A stretch of 64,000 nt of DNA, from positions 1,927,001 through 1,991,000 of the forward strand of contig NC_132980.1 of the NCBI RefSeq assembly GCF_047496725.1, written 5' to 3'. Made by a program: the position numbers and the translations under genes. The notes beneath the pieces were generated by a model. That model saw only the letters and a list, made by a program, of their open reading frames with translations. It was not told the origin of the DNA and did no database searches. Below are positions 51,395 to 62,786 of the stretch, piece by piece (position 1 is the first letter of the stretch; every line of letters starts with the position of its first letter). The DNA is from Anoplolepis gracilipes (lineage: Eukaryota; Arthropoda; Insecta; Hymenoptera; Formicidae).

Positions 51395-52600
51395 TATGAA
51401 ACCGGAATTTGCCCATAGATGGCCCTAGCTGTCAATGTAGTTACTGTCAAACCGCGTCAGTGGCGCCATTTTCTTGTTTTGACATCTGAGAAAGATTTTC
51501 AACTCAACAATACAAGTTTCATACAACAGCATAGTTTTTACTAGCGTTGAACATGTCGAATTTTGTGCCTGGAAACTACGATTTGCGGACAGCATTGATT
51601 TTCTGTTACCATTTGAAGAAAACTGCTGCAGAATCGCATCGAATGCTTGTCGAAGCTTACGGTGAGCATGCTCTTGGTAAATCACAGTGCTTTGAGTGGT
51701 TTAAAAAATTCAAAAGTGGCGATTTTCACGTGAGAAACGAAGACCGTGGAAGACCACCGAAAAAGTTTGAAGACAGCAAATTGCAAGCATTGTTGGATGA
51801 GGATGACGCTCAAACGCAACAACTCGCGGATCAATTAAATGTGACACGAAAAGCCGCCTCTATACGTTTGAAAGCCATAGGAAAGATCCAGAAGATAGGA
51901 AAATGGGTTTCACATGAACTGAATGAAAGACAGCAGGAAAACCGAAAAACCACTTGCGAAATGCTGCTCGCCAGGTACAAAAGAAAATCATTTCTCCATC
52001 GAATTGTGACTGGCGATGAAAAGTGGATATATTTTGAGAATCCTAAGCGTAAAAGATCATGGGTAACTCCAGGCGAACCATCGACATCGACTGCAAGGCC
52101 AAATCGCTATGGACGGAAAACAATGCTCTGTGTTTGGTGGGATCAGAAGGGTGTGATATATTATGAGCTGTTAAAACCTGGCGAAACCGTTAATACAGAA
52201 CGCTACCGACAACAAATGATCGATTTGAATCAAGCTTTGCGTGAAAAACGACCAGAATATGAAAAAAGGCAACACAAAGTGATTTTGCTTCATGATAATG
52301 CACCATCACACACAGCAAAACCGGTCAAAGAAACGATTGAGGCGTTTAGTTGGGAAATACTTTCGCATGCGACTTACTCACCAGACTTGGCTCCATCCGA
52401 TTACTACTTATTTGCATCGATGGGACACGCACTTGCTGAGCAGTGCTTCACTTCTTACAAAAATATACGAAAATGGCTCGATAACTGGTTTGCCTCAAAA
52501 AAGCAACAGTTTTTTTGGCGTGGCATCCACAAATTGTCAGAGAGATGGGAAAAATGTATAGCTAGCGATGGGCAATACTTCGAATAAAATATTTTTTATC
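51395..52600 (+). mobile_element. Mariner transposon with intact transposase, 3' end unclear
   Basis: Around the coding region, a left end near 51395 (GTAAATATGAAACCGGAATTTG) looks like a mariner terminal repeat. A matching inverted right end was not found beyond 52600, so the right terminus is probably lost or diverged. The insertion lies inside the OB-fold pseudogene. Confidence 0.7.
51553..52587 (+). CDS. Mariner transposase, complete frame
   Basis: 344 aa from the ATG at 51553 (an upstream TTG extends the frame by two codons). Two N-terminal helix-turn-helix units include KSQCFEWFKKFKSGDF and RGRPPKKF. Then comes WVSHELNERQ in the linker position, and the DD34D catalytic motifs TGDEKWIYF, LLHDNAPSHT and YSPDLAPSDYYLF. 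Length equals typical mariner transposases (about 345). No stop or shift is seen, so the protein could still be active if expressed. It cuts and reinserts DNA at TA. The last transposition appears recent compared with the surrounding decay. Confidence 0.93.
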   Translation: MSNFVPGNYDLRTALIFCYHLKKTAAESHRMLVEAYGEHALGKSQCFEWFKKFKSGDFHVRNEDRGRPPKKFEDSKLQALLDEDDAQTQQLADQLNVTRKAASIRLKAIGKIQKIGKWVSHELNERQQENRKTTCEMLLARYKRKSFLHRIVTGDEKWIYFENPKRKRSWVTPGEPSTSTARPNRYGRKTMLCVWWDQKGVIYYELLKPGETVNTERYRQQMIDLNQALREKRPEYEKRQHKVILLHDNAPSHTAKPVKETIEAFSWEILSHATYSPDLAPSDYYLFASMGHALAEQCFTSYKNIRKWLDNWFASKKQQFFWRGIHKLSERWEKCIASDGQYFE

Positions 52601-53219
52601 ATTTTCATACAATAAACGTGTATTTTCTATTCTCTCTAAATGGGAAAAATCTTTAATAATAATATCACATATCAATTTTTTCAACATTGTTATAATAATT
52701 TAAAAAATTTACTAAATTACAGGTTTATACTTTACAAAATGTAGTACCTAAAATTCCTGTAAAAAAAGAGTTTTTATATAATGCATCTTTTCTGTTTGAG
52801 TTGCTAATTTGAACTTGTACCATTGTCATACCATTGGGAATTTATAAAATCCCACGACAAATTCAAGAAATTTCATTAATACAAATGCGTCATGCTAAAG
52901 CAAAGAATGGTGTATTGATAGGTAATAATAATTATAATAATAAAATAGATAATTTGCTATTAAAGAAATTACAAATTATACAAATTAATTATTGAAATAT
53001 TTTAATGTATTTGCAGAAATAATACATTATATTAAAGTGGTTTTTGAAAAACCACCAAATAATAATTTTTATATTGGAGCAATCACAGATGGTTATTACA
53101 AACTATGTGTTTTAATAACAAATGACGGAGAATTTAAAGATAAATTTACTTATGATTCAAAAATTAAAATAACAAGAAGAATGCGAATATTTGAAAAAAA
53201 TATCTCTCAGTTTTTTTAA

Positions 53220-53989
53220 TAAACAATGTTAAATTAATTAACGAAGAAAAGATGCCATTTCTAAAAACTTTAGACGGATATCATCCAATTCTTTAAAAAA
53301 CATTCGGTAAGTTAATCACTTTTTTTTAAAGAAGTTGTTTACTAATGTGAAACCAAATAGGTTAATTTACTAATATTAATTTTATATACATTAAAAATAT
53401 AGGTAAATGTCTATAATAGCTACTGCAGCGAAAAATCAATTTTTTTCAATACCAATCAGCAAAACTATCATGGAAATGAAATGTGGAAATGCTTTTAGGG
53501 AGGGGCAAGTCTTTCTTAAGAAGTTATTAACAAAAAAAGTATGACTAATAGGATATAATTATTCGTTTGCAGTTTTAAATTTTGCATGGAATAATATAAA
53601 TATAGACCAAGGAATATTTTCATAACACATACGCACGCACGCACGCACGCACACTCACGGTGGGGGGTGCAAGGGGGGCCTTCAGCACCCACCTCATCCA
53701 TCTCGCTTGCGTGAAAAGCTGCAAACTTATGTGAACTTTGCTTTGTCTTGCAACGTACATGCGAAACGAGGTGAACGGGGTAGGTGCGGGAGGGGGGGCC
53801 GAAGGCCTGTGTGTGTGTGGGTGTATGTGTGTGCGTGTGCGTTTGTGTGTATTATGAAAATATTGAAAATATATATGAAGATAAGATGGAGGGGATAAGA
53901 TGGCGGATGGAGTGTATGTGTGAAACGAGAGACCGGAGAAAAATCGGAGTATTGAGTGGATAGGGATAGTTTTGAGTGAAAAGGAAGAA
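53220..53989. other. Spacer with (CACG)n
   Basis: Includes an (ACGC)n tract at about 53630-53655 and GT-rich DNA near 53805-53850. No gene recognised. Confidence 0.5.
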
Positions 53990-54721
53990 TAGAGGGATAA
54001 GAAAAGGGACTTTGTCGTGGGAGGAAGTGGAGTGGAGGTGAAAGGCAAACGGAGTAAGGAAATATGAGGACGAGAAAGTCAGAATGAGAGGATGAGAAGG
54101 ATGATGTAGGAGTTTTAAAAATGGATGGCAGGAGAAAGACAAGAAAGTAAGTGGAACGTGGACAAGAGCGAGGAAGTAACAAAGGAAGAAGGAAGATAGT
54201 GAGGAGTGTGTTTGGAGAATCGGGTGAGGAGTGTGTTGGGAGAATCGGGAGAGGAGTGACGGAAAAGAAGTGATAAAAAAGGAAGAAAAGAGGCACGAGG
54301 ATAATGAGTAAAGGCAGGGAGCGGAGGGGGACGGGGAAAGGATGGCAGACACGGGTCGTAAAGAGAAAGCGGTACGAGGGAGCGGTGCGGTAAAGAGAGA
54401 TGAGTGCGGAGTACCGATGGCAGACGGCAGATGGTGGTAGGAGACGGTTAGAAAGTGTAGCGGAAAATGATCCCGATATATGGATACCGAGGAAGGCGGC
54501 GAGCAGGAATATCGATTATGATAAGGGCGAGTGAGCAGACTAAGGTACGTGTGTCGAGAGGTTAGAGGAAAGTTGGGAATAGAAAGAAAAGGAGACAGTA
54601 GAGTGTGTGGACAGAGTGAAGGAAGGAGAAAGGAAAGCAAGTGAAAGTGAGAAGAGTGAAAGTGGAAGACTGGCTGGAAGGAGAGGAAGAGAGTGAGTTT
54701 GGCGAAGGAAGGTGAAGGGAA

Positions 54722-55189
54722 ATGGGTTCGAAGAGGAAAAGGCAGGGAGAGTTGGTAGAGCTGAGGCGGATAAGCAGCGAAATGAAGGAGCTGAAGGAGG
54801 GTATGGTGCTGATAGTGGTGAAGGCGATATACGAGGAGCTGAAGGAATGGAGGAAGAAGGAGGGGGAGCGGGAGGATAGAAGAAAGAAGGAGGAAGGAGA
54901 GGCAGAAGGCGGGAAGAGAGAAGGAACGATGGAGGAATTAGAGAAAGGAAGGAAGATAGAGTGGCAAGGGAAAGAGAAAAGAGGAGAGAAAGGAGAGGGG
55001 AGAGGAGAAGAGGAGCGTGTCAAAGTAAACGGGGAAGAGAACGGGGTGGAAGAGGGGATGAGAAGGCAGGAAGTGAAAGAGAGAGGAAAGAAGAGAGGCG
55101 AGTGGATGGAAGAGGGGAAGCGGTGGGAAGTGCAAGAAGAGGGAAAGGAGGAAAAAGAAGGAGGAAAGAAGACAGAAGAAAACGGGTGA
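54722..55189 (+). CDS. Lys/Glu-rich coiled-coil ORF1-like protein
   Basis: 155 aa, ATG at 54722. It starts MGSKRKRQGELVELRRISS, followed by a long charged helix with heptads (LKEGMVLIVVKAIYEELKEW) and then low-complexity Lys/Glu/Gly. The first ~55 residues look like genuine protein; the rest is compositional. Possibly the coiled-coil N-terminus of ORF1p. Confidence 0.35.
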   Translation: MGSKRKRQGELVELRRISSEMKELKEGMVLIVVKAIYEELKEWRKKEGEREDRRKKEEGEAEGGKREGTMEELEKGRKIEWQGKEKRGEKGEGRGEEERVKVNGEENGVEEGMRRQEVKERGKKRGEWMEEGKRWEVQEEGKEEKEGGKKTEENG

Positions 55190-55622
55190 GCGGAAGAGGA
55201 AAGGCGGGGGGAGAAGGAAGAAGAAAGGAAGAAGAGAGAGGGAGAAGAGAAGAGAAGAGAGGAGGCGGAAAAGGAGGAAGGGGGAACTTGGAGAGGGGGA
55301 AGAGGAAAGAGGCAGTTTGGAGTGAAGGTTGGATCGTGCGAGAGGAGGAACAGGAGAGAAGAGAAAAAAGCGAAGGGGGGTTAATGGAAAAGGGAGGAAA
55401 AGATAGGTGAGAAGGGGATAGAAAAAAGAATGGAAAAGGGAGGGAAGGGAGGACAGGAAGAGCAAAGGAAAGAAGACGAGAGAACGGAGGAAAAGAAGGA
55501 CAAAGGAAAGGAGGACGGAGGATTAGAGAAGGAAGGAAAAGAGGGTAAAGAGGGAAAAAGAGAGAGAGAAGAGGAAGGGGGAAGCAGCGTTCGATAGATG
55601 GTGGTAAAAGAGGGAGAAGAGG

Positions 55623-56200
55623 ATGAGAGGGGGGAAGAGAGAGAGAGGGGGAACAGAAAGAAGAGAGAAGGAGGAGAGAGCGTGGAAGAAGATGGAAGAA
55701 AGAGCAGAGAGAGTAAGGAGGGAAAGAGAGAGGAGGGAGTTAGAGAAAAGAGAGAGAGGAGAGAAAGAAAGAAGAGAGGAGGAGGAGAGGAGGAAAAGAA
55801 GGGAGAGGAATGTCATATGGAGAGGAATAGAGGGAAAGGACCAAGAAGAAAAGAAGAGTATATTGGAGGGTATTGTGAGGAAAATGATAGGAAAGGCGGC
55901 AAGGATAAGGAGGATGGAAGATGGAACGTGGATTTTGTTGGCGGAGATGGAAGAGAAGGAAGACAAGGAGAAGATACTAGAACGAGAGGAGGAGTAAGGA
56001 GAAAGTGGGGAGTGGGAGTGGATGAGGACTTGAATATGGAAGAAAGAAGAATGAGATGGAAGATCGGGGAAGCGGCAAGGAAGGAGTGTGATTACAATGA
56101 ACAGGGAATTGAGGGTAGAGGAGAAGTTGTGGAGATGGATGGAGGAGGAGAAGAGATGGAAGATAGAAGAGGAGGGGTGGAGAAAGGGGAAGAGAGATGA
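55623..56200 (+). pseudogene. ORF1-like fragment with frame breaks
   Basis: The frame 55623-55997 ends with ILEGIVRKMIGKAARIRRMEDGTWILLAEMEEKEDKEKIL, resembling an RNA-recognition-like segment of ORF1p. The continuation lies in a neighbouring frame (DEDLNMEERRMRWK, to about 56100) and then another (ELRVEEKLWRW). Frame changes indicate decay. Confidence 0.35.
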
Positions 56201-57102
56201 GATGTTAGAGGGGAAGGAGGCTAGAAGACAGGATGAGAAGGCTGGGGGGCAGGGGCAAGGGAGCGGAGGGCTGGAAAGCAAGGAAGGGGCGAGAGAATAG
56301 AAGAGAGAAAAGGAGACAAACAGAGAGCGAGGAGGGTTGGAGAGAGAGGAAGGGAGCGGAGAGAGCGGAAGGAGAGTCGGATGAAAGAGGAGAGAAGAGG
56401 GATGGAGGACAAGAGTCAGAGGGGTGGACGGAGTGTAAGGAAAAAGGGAGGAGAGAGGAAAGAAGAAAGAAGAAAAGGATGGCAGAGAGGAAGAGAGAAA
56501 GGTTAATAGGTCAGAGGTGAAAGGGCGGAAAGAACAGAGGGAGAGTCAGAGGAAGAAGAAGGAAGAAAGAGAACGGGAAGCGGGAAGAAAGAGGGTGAGA
56601 GAGAGAGAGAGAGAGAGAGAGGAGATGGGAGATAGAGAAGGGAGGGAGTGGGGAACAATCTGTAAGGTCGTGTAATGGCTAAGCTCGCGGAGAAGGGGAA
56701 TGAGGATAGAAACAAAAGGAGGGGAGAAAGTAGCGGGGATATAGAGAGAGGGACAGGCGTAAAGTTTGATAGTTGTGATTTGTATATATGTATATATGTA
56801 AGAAGGAGGAAAGAAGGAGGCGATTTGTAAGGGGTTTGGTGGTCTCCGAAAAACACTATGTACGAGTTGAAAACCCCGAGAGGACTCAAATAAACTCTTA
56901 TTTATCTATCTATCTATATGTATATGAAGATAAAGCAACAAATACAATAATTATGGCATTTCGAAATGAAACATTTTTTGTTTATAACTTTCTAACAAAG
57001 AACGAATGACGGCTAAAACCTTTTAAACGTTACTCAGGACAGTGACCTTGACAATATATGTTAAGGTCATTAATTTCTGAAAGGGTTAACCTTATGTGAA
57101 TA

Positions 57103-59440
57103 CAGTCGGACCTCTTATCTTATGACCCTTTTATGTTACGAAACCTCTTATCCTACTACAAAAAATTCTTTCATGCTACGACCGCGAAAGGGGAATTATA
57201 TCCCCACTTCTCAGATTTACATTACAGGGTCGGCTCATTAGATTTTCGAACCTTGAGCAGAATTCAGGACCGTAGATTGCACTTTCGAACCTTAATCACA
57301 AAAAAATGTACAATTTATGTAATAATGAGTTTATTTTATTTATTAATTATTATTTATGATCTGTTTTTGTAATTTATATTTTGTCTTTATATATATTAGT
57401 ACATGTATAGTTATAATATAAAGTTAATAAATTTTTTTAAAATTTATACTAAATATTTTTGTGTTGTCAATTAGATTTTTAGTTTTAATTTTAAATAAAT
57501 GTTAAATGTATATTTAGGGACAAGGAAATTAAATATACAAACTTATAAATTCATATAATTATATATGTATATTTAACTTTTATATAATATTTAAACATTT
57601 TTTTAACATTTATATATATTTTTTATTAAACATGTTTATATATTTATACATTTATACATATGTATTGCACGCAAATACATACTTATACACTGGCGGATTT
57701 GAGGAAGAGAGTTTTAAAGTTAAAACCCGCCCTTCAAAAAAAAAAAATTAATTTTGTCGGGTTTGTTTAAAATAAAAGCTAAGTATAATAGAAAAAATAA
57801 AATAAAAAACATACTTAAACACTGGCGGATCTGGGGAAGAGAGTTTTAAAGTTAAAACCTGCAAAAAAAATTAATTTTGTAAAACTACGAAACATTGGTA
57901 CGAAATCGTCACTGGCGGATTTATCACTTGATAATTTTTCAGCTTGAACTTTTTTTTCGTGTATTCCATGTCGCGTTTTAAACATATGCAATCATCCGTT
58001 GCTAGCTTTAAAGTTCCTATTATAATTCATTTTAGAATATATCTTTAAAGCTTTTTCTTTAAGAATTAATTCTGATATCGGTACGCCAAGATGTCGTTGT
58101 TGACAAAACCATTTATATAATATTTTTTCAAAAGTCGATTCTTCGATTTCCGAAAACCGCCATTTGTTGCAATTTCCATGTTGAGACTTCAGGACGCGTA
58201 TACGAGCTCATACGTTTTCCTTTAATCCAAATATACGTCGAACTGTTGTTCGGCAAATGCCGAAATCTGCAGCAACACTCAAGGTCTTCTCTCCTTTCTC
58301 CAGCTTTTCGATAACTTTTAGTTTGTTGGCAAGGGATATCAATTTGTATTTCTTCTTCTTACCTAAAATTTGATAACACTAATTTTTTTAATTTTATTCA
58401 ATAATCAATGTTTTTTTCTTTAAAAACTGATTAAAGAATTTCTTCATTTCTATTTGGTAGTTTTAATATATTTCAGTATGAAATATATTAGAAAAATAAT
58501 ATAAAAATAAAAATTAATATCACATATAAAAGTATATATATGATTTAAGAACTCATTTTTTGAGAGAAAAAAAGTTAATTTTAATTTTAAATCAGAAGTT
58601 TTAAAATCCAAAATACTGTAATTTACTTTAATTTCAAAATACAAACAAATAAAAAATACAAGCAAGTAATAATTATTTTAAAAATTTACCGATTACTCTC
58701 TTAATCTGAGGACTACAGTTAGACTTTCTTTTTGTTTCAAGAACAATCAAATCGTTTTCAATAAACTTGGTTGACGTTGATTGGTATCTAATATGAAGTT
58801 CCTGATCTTCCCCCAGATAATCAACACATGGTTCATCTATTTCATCCAAAATTATTTCACTCTGCGAAATGGACTGGATATCTAAAATAAAGAAAAATCA
58901 AAATAATCAGTCTACGAATATGCATTTTATAAAATTAAATTGTACCATAATTAAACGAATCACCACATATCTGATAAAATGGTTACGTTATAAACGGTTA
59001 CCACTAGCAGATTGAAAGTCCTTCAGAATTCCCTTTGAAGTTGACGGAATATCTATGTAAATATGTATATACAGTAAAGGAAAATGTGCCGAGTTGCAGA
59101 TGAGGTTATCTTATGATTTTTTTTGTACATACCTTCGACTTTTTGTTGCTCCATTGTATGTGCATACATATTCCATCAATAGTATAATAATATTAATCAG
59201 TATAATATGTAATTCCATCAATGGTTTAGATAGTATTACATATTTATTTCGTACGCCGCACAAAATCACAAAACGTATATGTATATATCATGTTACGCGC
59301 TTTGCACGATTCGGAAATGTTCGGAACCTGAATTTTTCCAAATAGACTGCAAAGTGGGGATAAAGAATCGCCCCGCTTTTTGTCGTAAGATCAAAGATTT
59401 TCTGGGCCCAAAATGTCATAGGATAAGAGGTCCCACATTT
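57103..59440 (-). mobile_element. Pogo/Tigger-type DNA transposon remnant
   Basis: The left end CAGTCGGACCTCTTATCTTATG (preceded by TA) and the right end GTCATAGGATAAGAGGTCC (59416-59434) are inverted. The CAGT...GGACCTCTTAT tip is characteristic of pogo-like elements. Subterminal inverted stretches (57180-57215 versus 59350-59395) support it. The inside is mostly decayed. Confidence 0.72.
57940..58362 (-). pseudogene. Pogo-like transposase N-terminal DNA-binding region
   Basis: The minus frame reads SLANKLKVIEKLEKGEKTLSVAADFGI (CENP-B-type helix-turn-helix). After an in-frame stop near 58232 it reads ILYKWFCQQRHLGVPISELIL and FKTRHGIHEK, the second DNA-binding unit. The DDE catalytic region is not found. 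At least two stops make it a pseudogene. Confidence 0.7.
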
Positions 59441-59570
59441 ATTTCATCATAACTGTTAATTTTATTCTTCTGTTTGTTATTATCTTAAATATAATTTTTA
59501 TATATTACAATTGTAAATTTGAGAACTTATGTATTTTTACGTATTATTTATGTCATGAACATAAACAAAT

Positions 59571-60343
59571 ATTTTTATCTCTCTCCCTCTCTCTCTCTCT
59601 TTCTCTCTCTCTCTCTTTCTAACTTATTCTTACCTTGTAGAAATGTTTCATGTCTTCTGATGAATAATTGTATACGACTGGAGTAGACTCGCAACGAGAC
59701 GTTGACACATCGTAACACACCGAATAATAAACGAATTTTTTTCTAAATTAGCGCATTCACATACAATGCAAATGCTTCGATTAATCGCAAGACATAGCGT
59801 CTCGCGAATCTCGCGTCAATCACGGTAACGCTGCGTGATTGTCGGCGTCGCTGCAGTCTGGAAACAATTTTATGAGAATTTTTCTGATTAATATTTATCA
59901 CATTAAAAATAATAAAATTATAATAAAATATTAAACCGCATAGTAAAATTAATCAAACATTTTATATTTTATTATTGTGATAGATATTATTATTTTTATC
60001 GTGATAAATATTAATCAAAAACATTCTCATAAAATTTCTTTCATACCATATTGTCCCAGTTTATCGTGATTCTCAGGGTAAATTCTCAGGATAAATTCTA
60101 AGAGAAAATTCTCTTATCTGTATGCGTGAGTGTATTTGTTAAAGTCGGTACAATTTCTAATAGAAAAAAAATTCGTTTATTATTCGGTGTCACGATGTGT
60201 CAACATCTCGTTGCGAGTCTACTCCAGTCGTATACAATTATCCATCAGAAGACATGAAACATTTCTACAAGGTAAGAATAAGTGAGAGAGAGAGGGGGAG
60301 AGGGGGGAGAGAGAGAAAGAGAGAGAGCGGGGAGAGGGGGGAG

Positions 60344-60396
<53 letters not shown>

Positions 60397-60425
60397 AGGG
60401 AGGGAGGGAGAGAAAGTACATACAC
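59571..60425. repeat. Foldback structure flanked by CT/GA microsatellites
   Basis: 59626-59750 and 60160-60284 are inverted copies (around GTATACGACTGGAGTAGACT), with further inverted pieces near 59865-59890 and 60010-60040. Outward lie (CT)n (59571-59622) and (GA)n (60282-60412), also mirror-placed. No gene inside. Confidence 0.75.
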
Positions 60426-60429
60426 ACGT

Positions 60430-60945
60430 ACACATCAGGTGTAAATAACAGCTGATCGCAGCAAGCGCCCATGTCGGATAATAAGTTGCGCCGCTCTTGC
60501 CTAACGCCTGTACGCATGCCGTAATTCGCTACCTATTTTCTTTTATAATTTGAAAACTAAGCTTCGGATAAAATTTTGCCAAAGGAAAAATCGTCTCAGA
60601 ATTCATTCAGGAGTACGACATTTCAAGGACAAATGGTTATTTTGAATCATCCTGTATATACAAGGTGTCCCAGAACAACCTTCTGTCCGTAAAATGACGT
60701 ATTCCTGACACAATTTTAAGACAATTTTTTCTTTACCAAAATTTAATTTGAAGCGTAGTTTTTGAGTTATAAGCAAAAATAGTTAGTAAATCACACGTAG
60801 AGTACAGAAGGCAGACAGGAGCGGCGCGGCGCACCGCAAGCGCGGGCGCAGCTGACCGTCCGACGAGTGATTACCGCCGCATGAGTCGCTATTTTATCTT
60901 ATAACATAAAATTATGCTTTAAATAAAATTTTGATAAAAAGTCCC
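60430..60945. mobile_element. Two half-copies of the CAGGGTGTCCC MITE back to back
   Basis: 60430-60655 is a diverged half-element ending ATCCTGTATA. Immediately after, 60663-60945 is a second half starting AGGTGTCCCAGAACAACC and running to the inner part of an arm. They meet tip to tip. The second half is cut off by the gypsy remnant. Confidence 0.7.
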
Positions 60946-61053
60946 AATAAGACCAATAAATTTTTGATGAATTATCCTGACCAAAAATCTATTGTCGAAG
61001 AGGACGTATGCCCTTTTCCTTTGTTTGCAGGAAGATTGAAATAATTGGGTCTC

Positions 61054-61263
61054 CTATTGATGTTTCCTCCACTCCTCAAGATCATTATCCTTGAAAGTTA
61101 TCCATGCAATCAACTTTTCTCTCGATTTTATCTTGTTGCAATAACTGCATCCTCTCTCCGCACAAAGTCGCCTCGATAATCCGTCAGCATTCTGATGTAA
61201 ACGGCCCTTCAAATGGATCACTTCAAACTCGTACTGCTGAAGCCTCTTCATCCAGCGAGCCAA
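61054..61263 (-). pseudogene. RNase H/integrase junction of gypsy Pol
   Basis: LARWMKRLQQYEFEVIHLKGRLHQNADGLSRR is the end of RNase H, followed by a CAERGCSYC start of the integrase zinc domain. It continues the RNase H that breaks off at 62290, with about 1 kb of foreign DNA between. Confidence 0.75.
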
Positions 61264-62289
61264 TAGGATTCATAGAAAGATAATATATTATAAATATATT
61301 TTTTTATGAAGTTTAAGTAATGTAAATGCCGAATACACTATAAAAAATAATATTTAATATGTATATATTATTTAGTATTTAATTAAAAGTCATTAAAAAT
61401 TTGAAAAATATTACATGTCTTCAAACGTGATATCACGATATATGAGACAAGTTCAGGTGACTGCATGGAAATACAAACATCGTGTATAAATATTTGTTTT
61501 ATTAAATTATTTTTATGAATTTGCGTAATGAAACGACATCAAGGATTTGTACAAGCAAAATCCGATAATTTACCGAAAATAACAGTGATATTGCTGCATT
61601 TGAATCGAGTTTTACTCGCATATAATTTTCTAAATCTTCTTGTAATTAAAATAGTTAATATTAAATGTTATTTAACTTTGTATAAACTATAAATTGTATA
61701 AAGGCATAAACAATGTAAATTTGGCCATTTTAAACAATATTTTTAAATAATATTTTACACATATATAAAGGTTATGATATATTTATAAATATATTATTCG
61801 TATAAAAATAAAACTACAAAAATTAAATTAATATTTTGAAAATCTGTTATACATATAATTATCATAACATTTACGTCAAAATAATCTTCGCAGCAATAAA
61901 AAGGTGCATTTAATGATGTTTCATTGGGATCACGTCAAACTTGTTTTATTCAAATTTTTCGTGTTACTCCTTTTGGAACACTCACAAATATTTTAGAAGT
62001 TTTTATTGTTGTACTTAAACATCCTGGCACAAAACATTTATTTATGTACCCCTTTCCATTTTTTAATTGCGAATTCTTCTATTATTCATTCCTTATAATG
62101 CAAGCTATATTATATATCGTGGCGCCATAAGCTAATAGCGCGCTTTCTGGCTCTTTTCAAATACTTCTTATTTTTAAGTTATTTTTATGTTGTTATAATG
62201 GTTCTATCGCATATATTAATATTTTTTATGATGTTTTTAGAATCTCTAGTTTTATTTGGAATAATAAAAAAAAATTGAAAATGACCTTA
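61264..62289. other. 1.03-kb AT-rich insertion within the RNase H domain
   Basis: Conserved RNase H sequence stops at 62290 and resumes at 61263, so this interval is an insertion. It contains no recognisable gene, terminal repeat or obvious target duplication. Confidence 0.55.
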
Positions 62290-62598
62290 CTGTTCTTCTA
62301 AATCTTTAAAAAATAAAAGCCAACGAAGAGAAACGTGATCATTGTGAATTAAGAACTTTCTTCCATATAAATAATGATGAAAAGATTTTATTGAATCCAT
62401 AATAGCCAATAATTCTCTACGCGTAACACAATAATTCCTCTCTGCTTTAGTCAAAATTCGACTGTAATAAGCAATAACCTTTTTAGAATTATTTTTCACT
62501 TGCGACAGAACTGCTCCTATTCCATAATTCGAAACATCGATATCCAAAATGAACTCTCCACATTCATCCAAAAAAGACAAAATAGGAGAAGAAATCAA
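62287..62598 (-). pseudogene. RNase H domain of gypsy Pol (interrupted)
   Basis: The frame reads FILDIDVSNYGIGAVLSQ, then KVIAYYSRILTKAERNYCVTRRELLAI and HNDHVSLRWLLFF. In typical elements the first motif contains T-D-A-S; here it is DIDVSN, a substitution. It breaks off at the insertion at 62289. Confidence 0.75.
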
Positions 62599-62786
62599 TC
62601 TTCATTTTAATTTCTCAAAAGCTTCTTGACAACAATGTGTCCATTTAAACTTAACTCGATTCCCAGTTAATTCAAATAGGGCTATCAAAGAAAATTCTCT
62701 AACAAACTTTCTATAATAAGAACACAAACTAAGAAAACTTCGGATTTAATTTTTATTATGAGGAACTGCCCAATTTTTCACGGCAC

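Larger units (their letters stand above)
46420..53219 (+). pseudogene. Multi-exon RPA-like OB-fold gene, decayed
   Basis: Candidate exons bordered by AG and GT sites: about 46424-46486 (ending ELSILQ, donor GTAAAC), about 48150-48309 (TLKEITDTDLFTHKEIL, donor GTAAGT), 48628-48801 (KITGYVSSIFQIKSYEKNDKKWDLFNFIL), about 52723-52920, and 53017-53219 (EIIHYIKVVFEK...ITDGYYKLCVLI). The hydrophobic/basic pattern of the third and last exons suggests OB folds as in replication protein A-like proteins. In-frame stops (TGA at 48749-48751 where Trp is expected; another TGA near 52812) show decay. Two foldback MITEs and a mariner lie in its introns. Could alternatively be part of a transposon. Confidence 0.4.
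53990..56930 (+). mobile_element. Purine-rich tract, probable non-LTR retrotransposon ORF1 region, deleted
   Basis: Nearly 2.9 kb is made of AGG/GAA-rich DNA on the plus strand, giving Lys/Glu/Arg-rich frames. Fragments such as DEDLNMEERRMRWKIGEAARKE (about 56015-56080) and LRVEEKLWRWMEEEKRW (about 56110-56160) look like ORF1 products of hymenopteran R1/I-type elements. The segment ends near 56890 with AATAAACTCTTATTTATC, a plausible 3' end. No reverse transcriptase lies between, so ORF2 is deleted. Assignment is from pattern memory. Confidence 0.45.

Noticed and set aside
53852..56281. Long minus-strand Ser/Leu/Pro-rich frames
   Set aside because: They are the complement of a purine-rich tract; open frames are expected from composition alone and no protein-like motifs appear.
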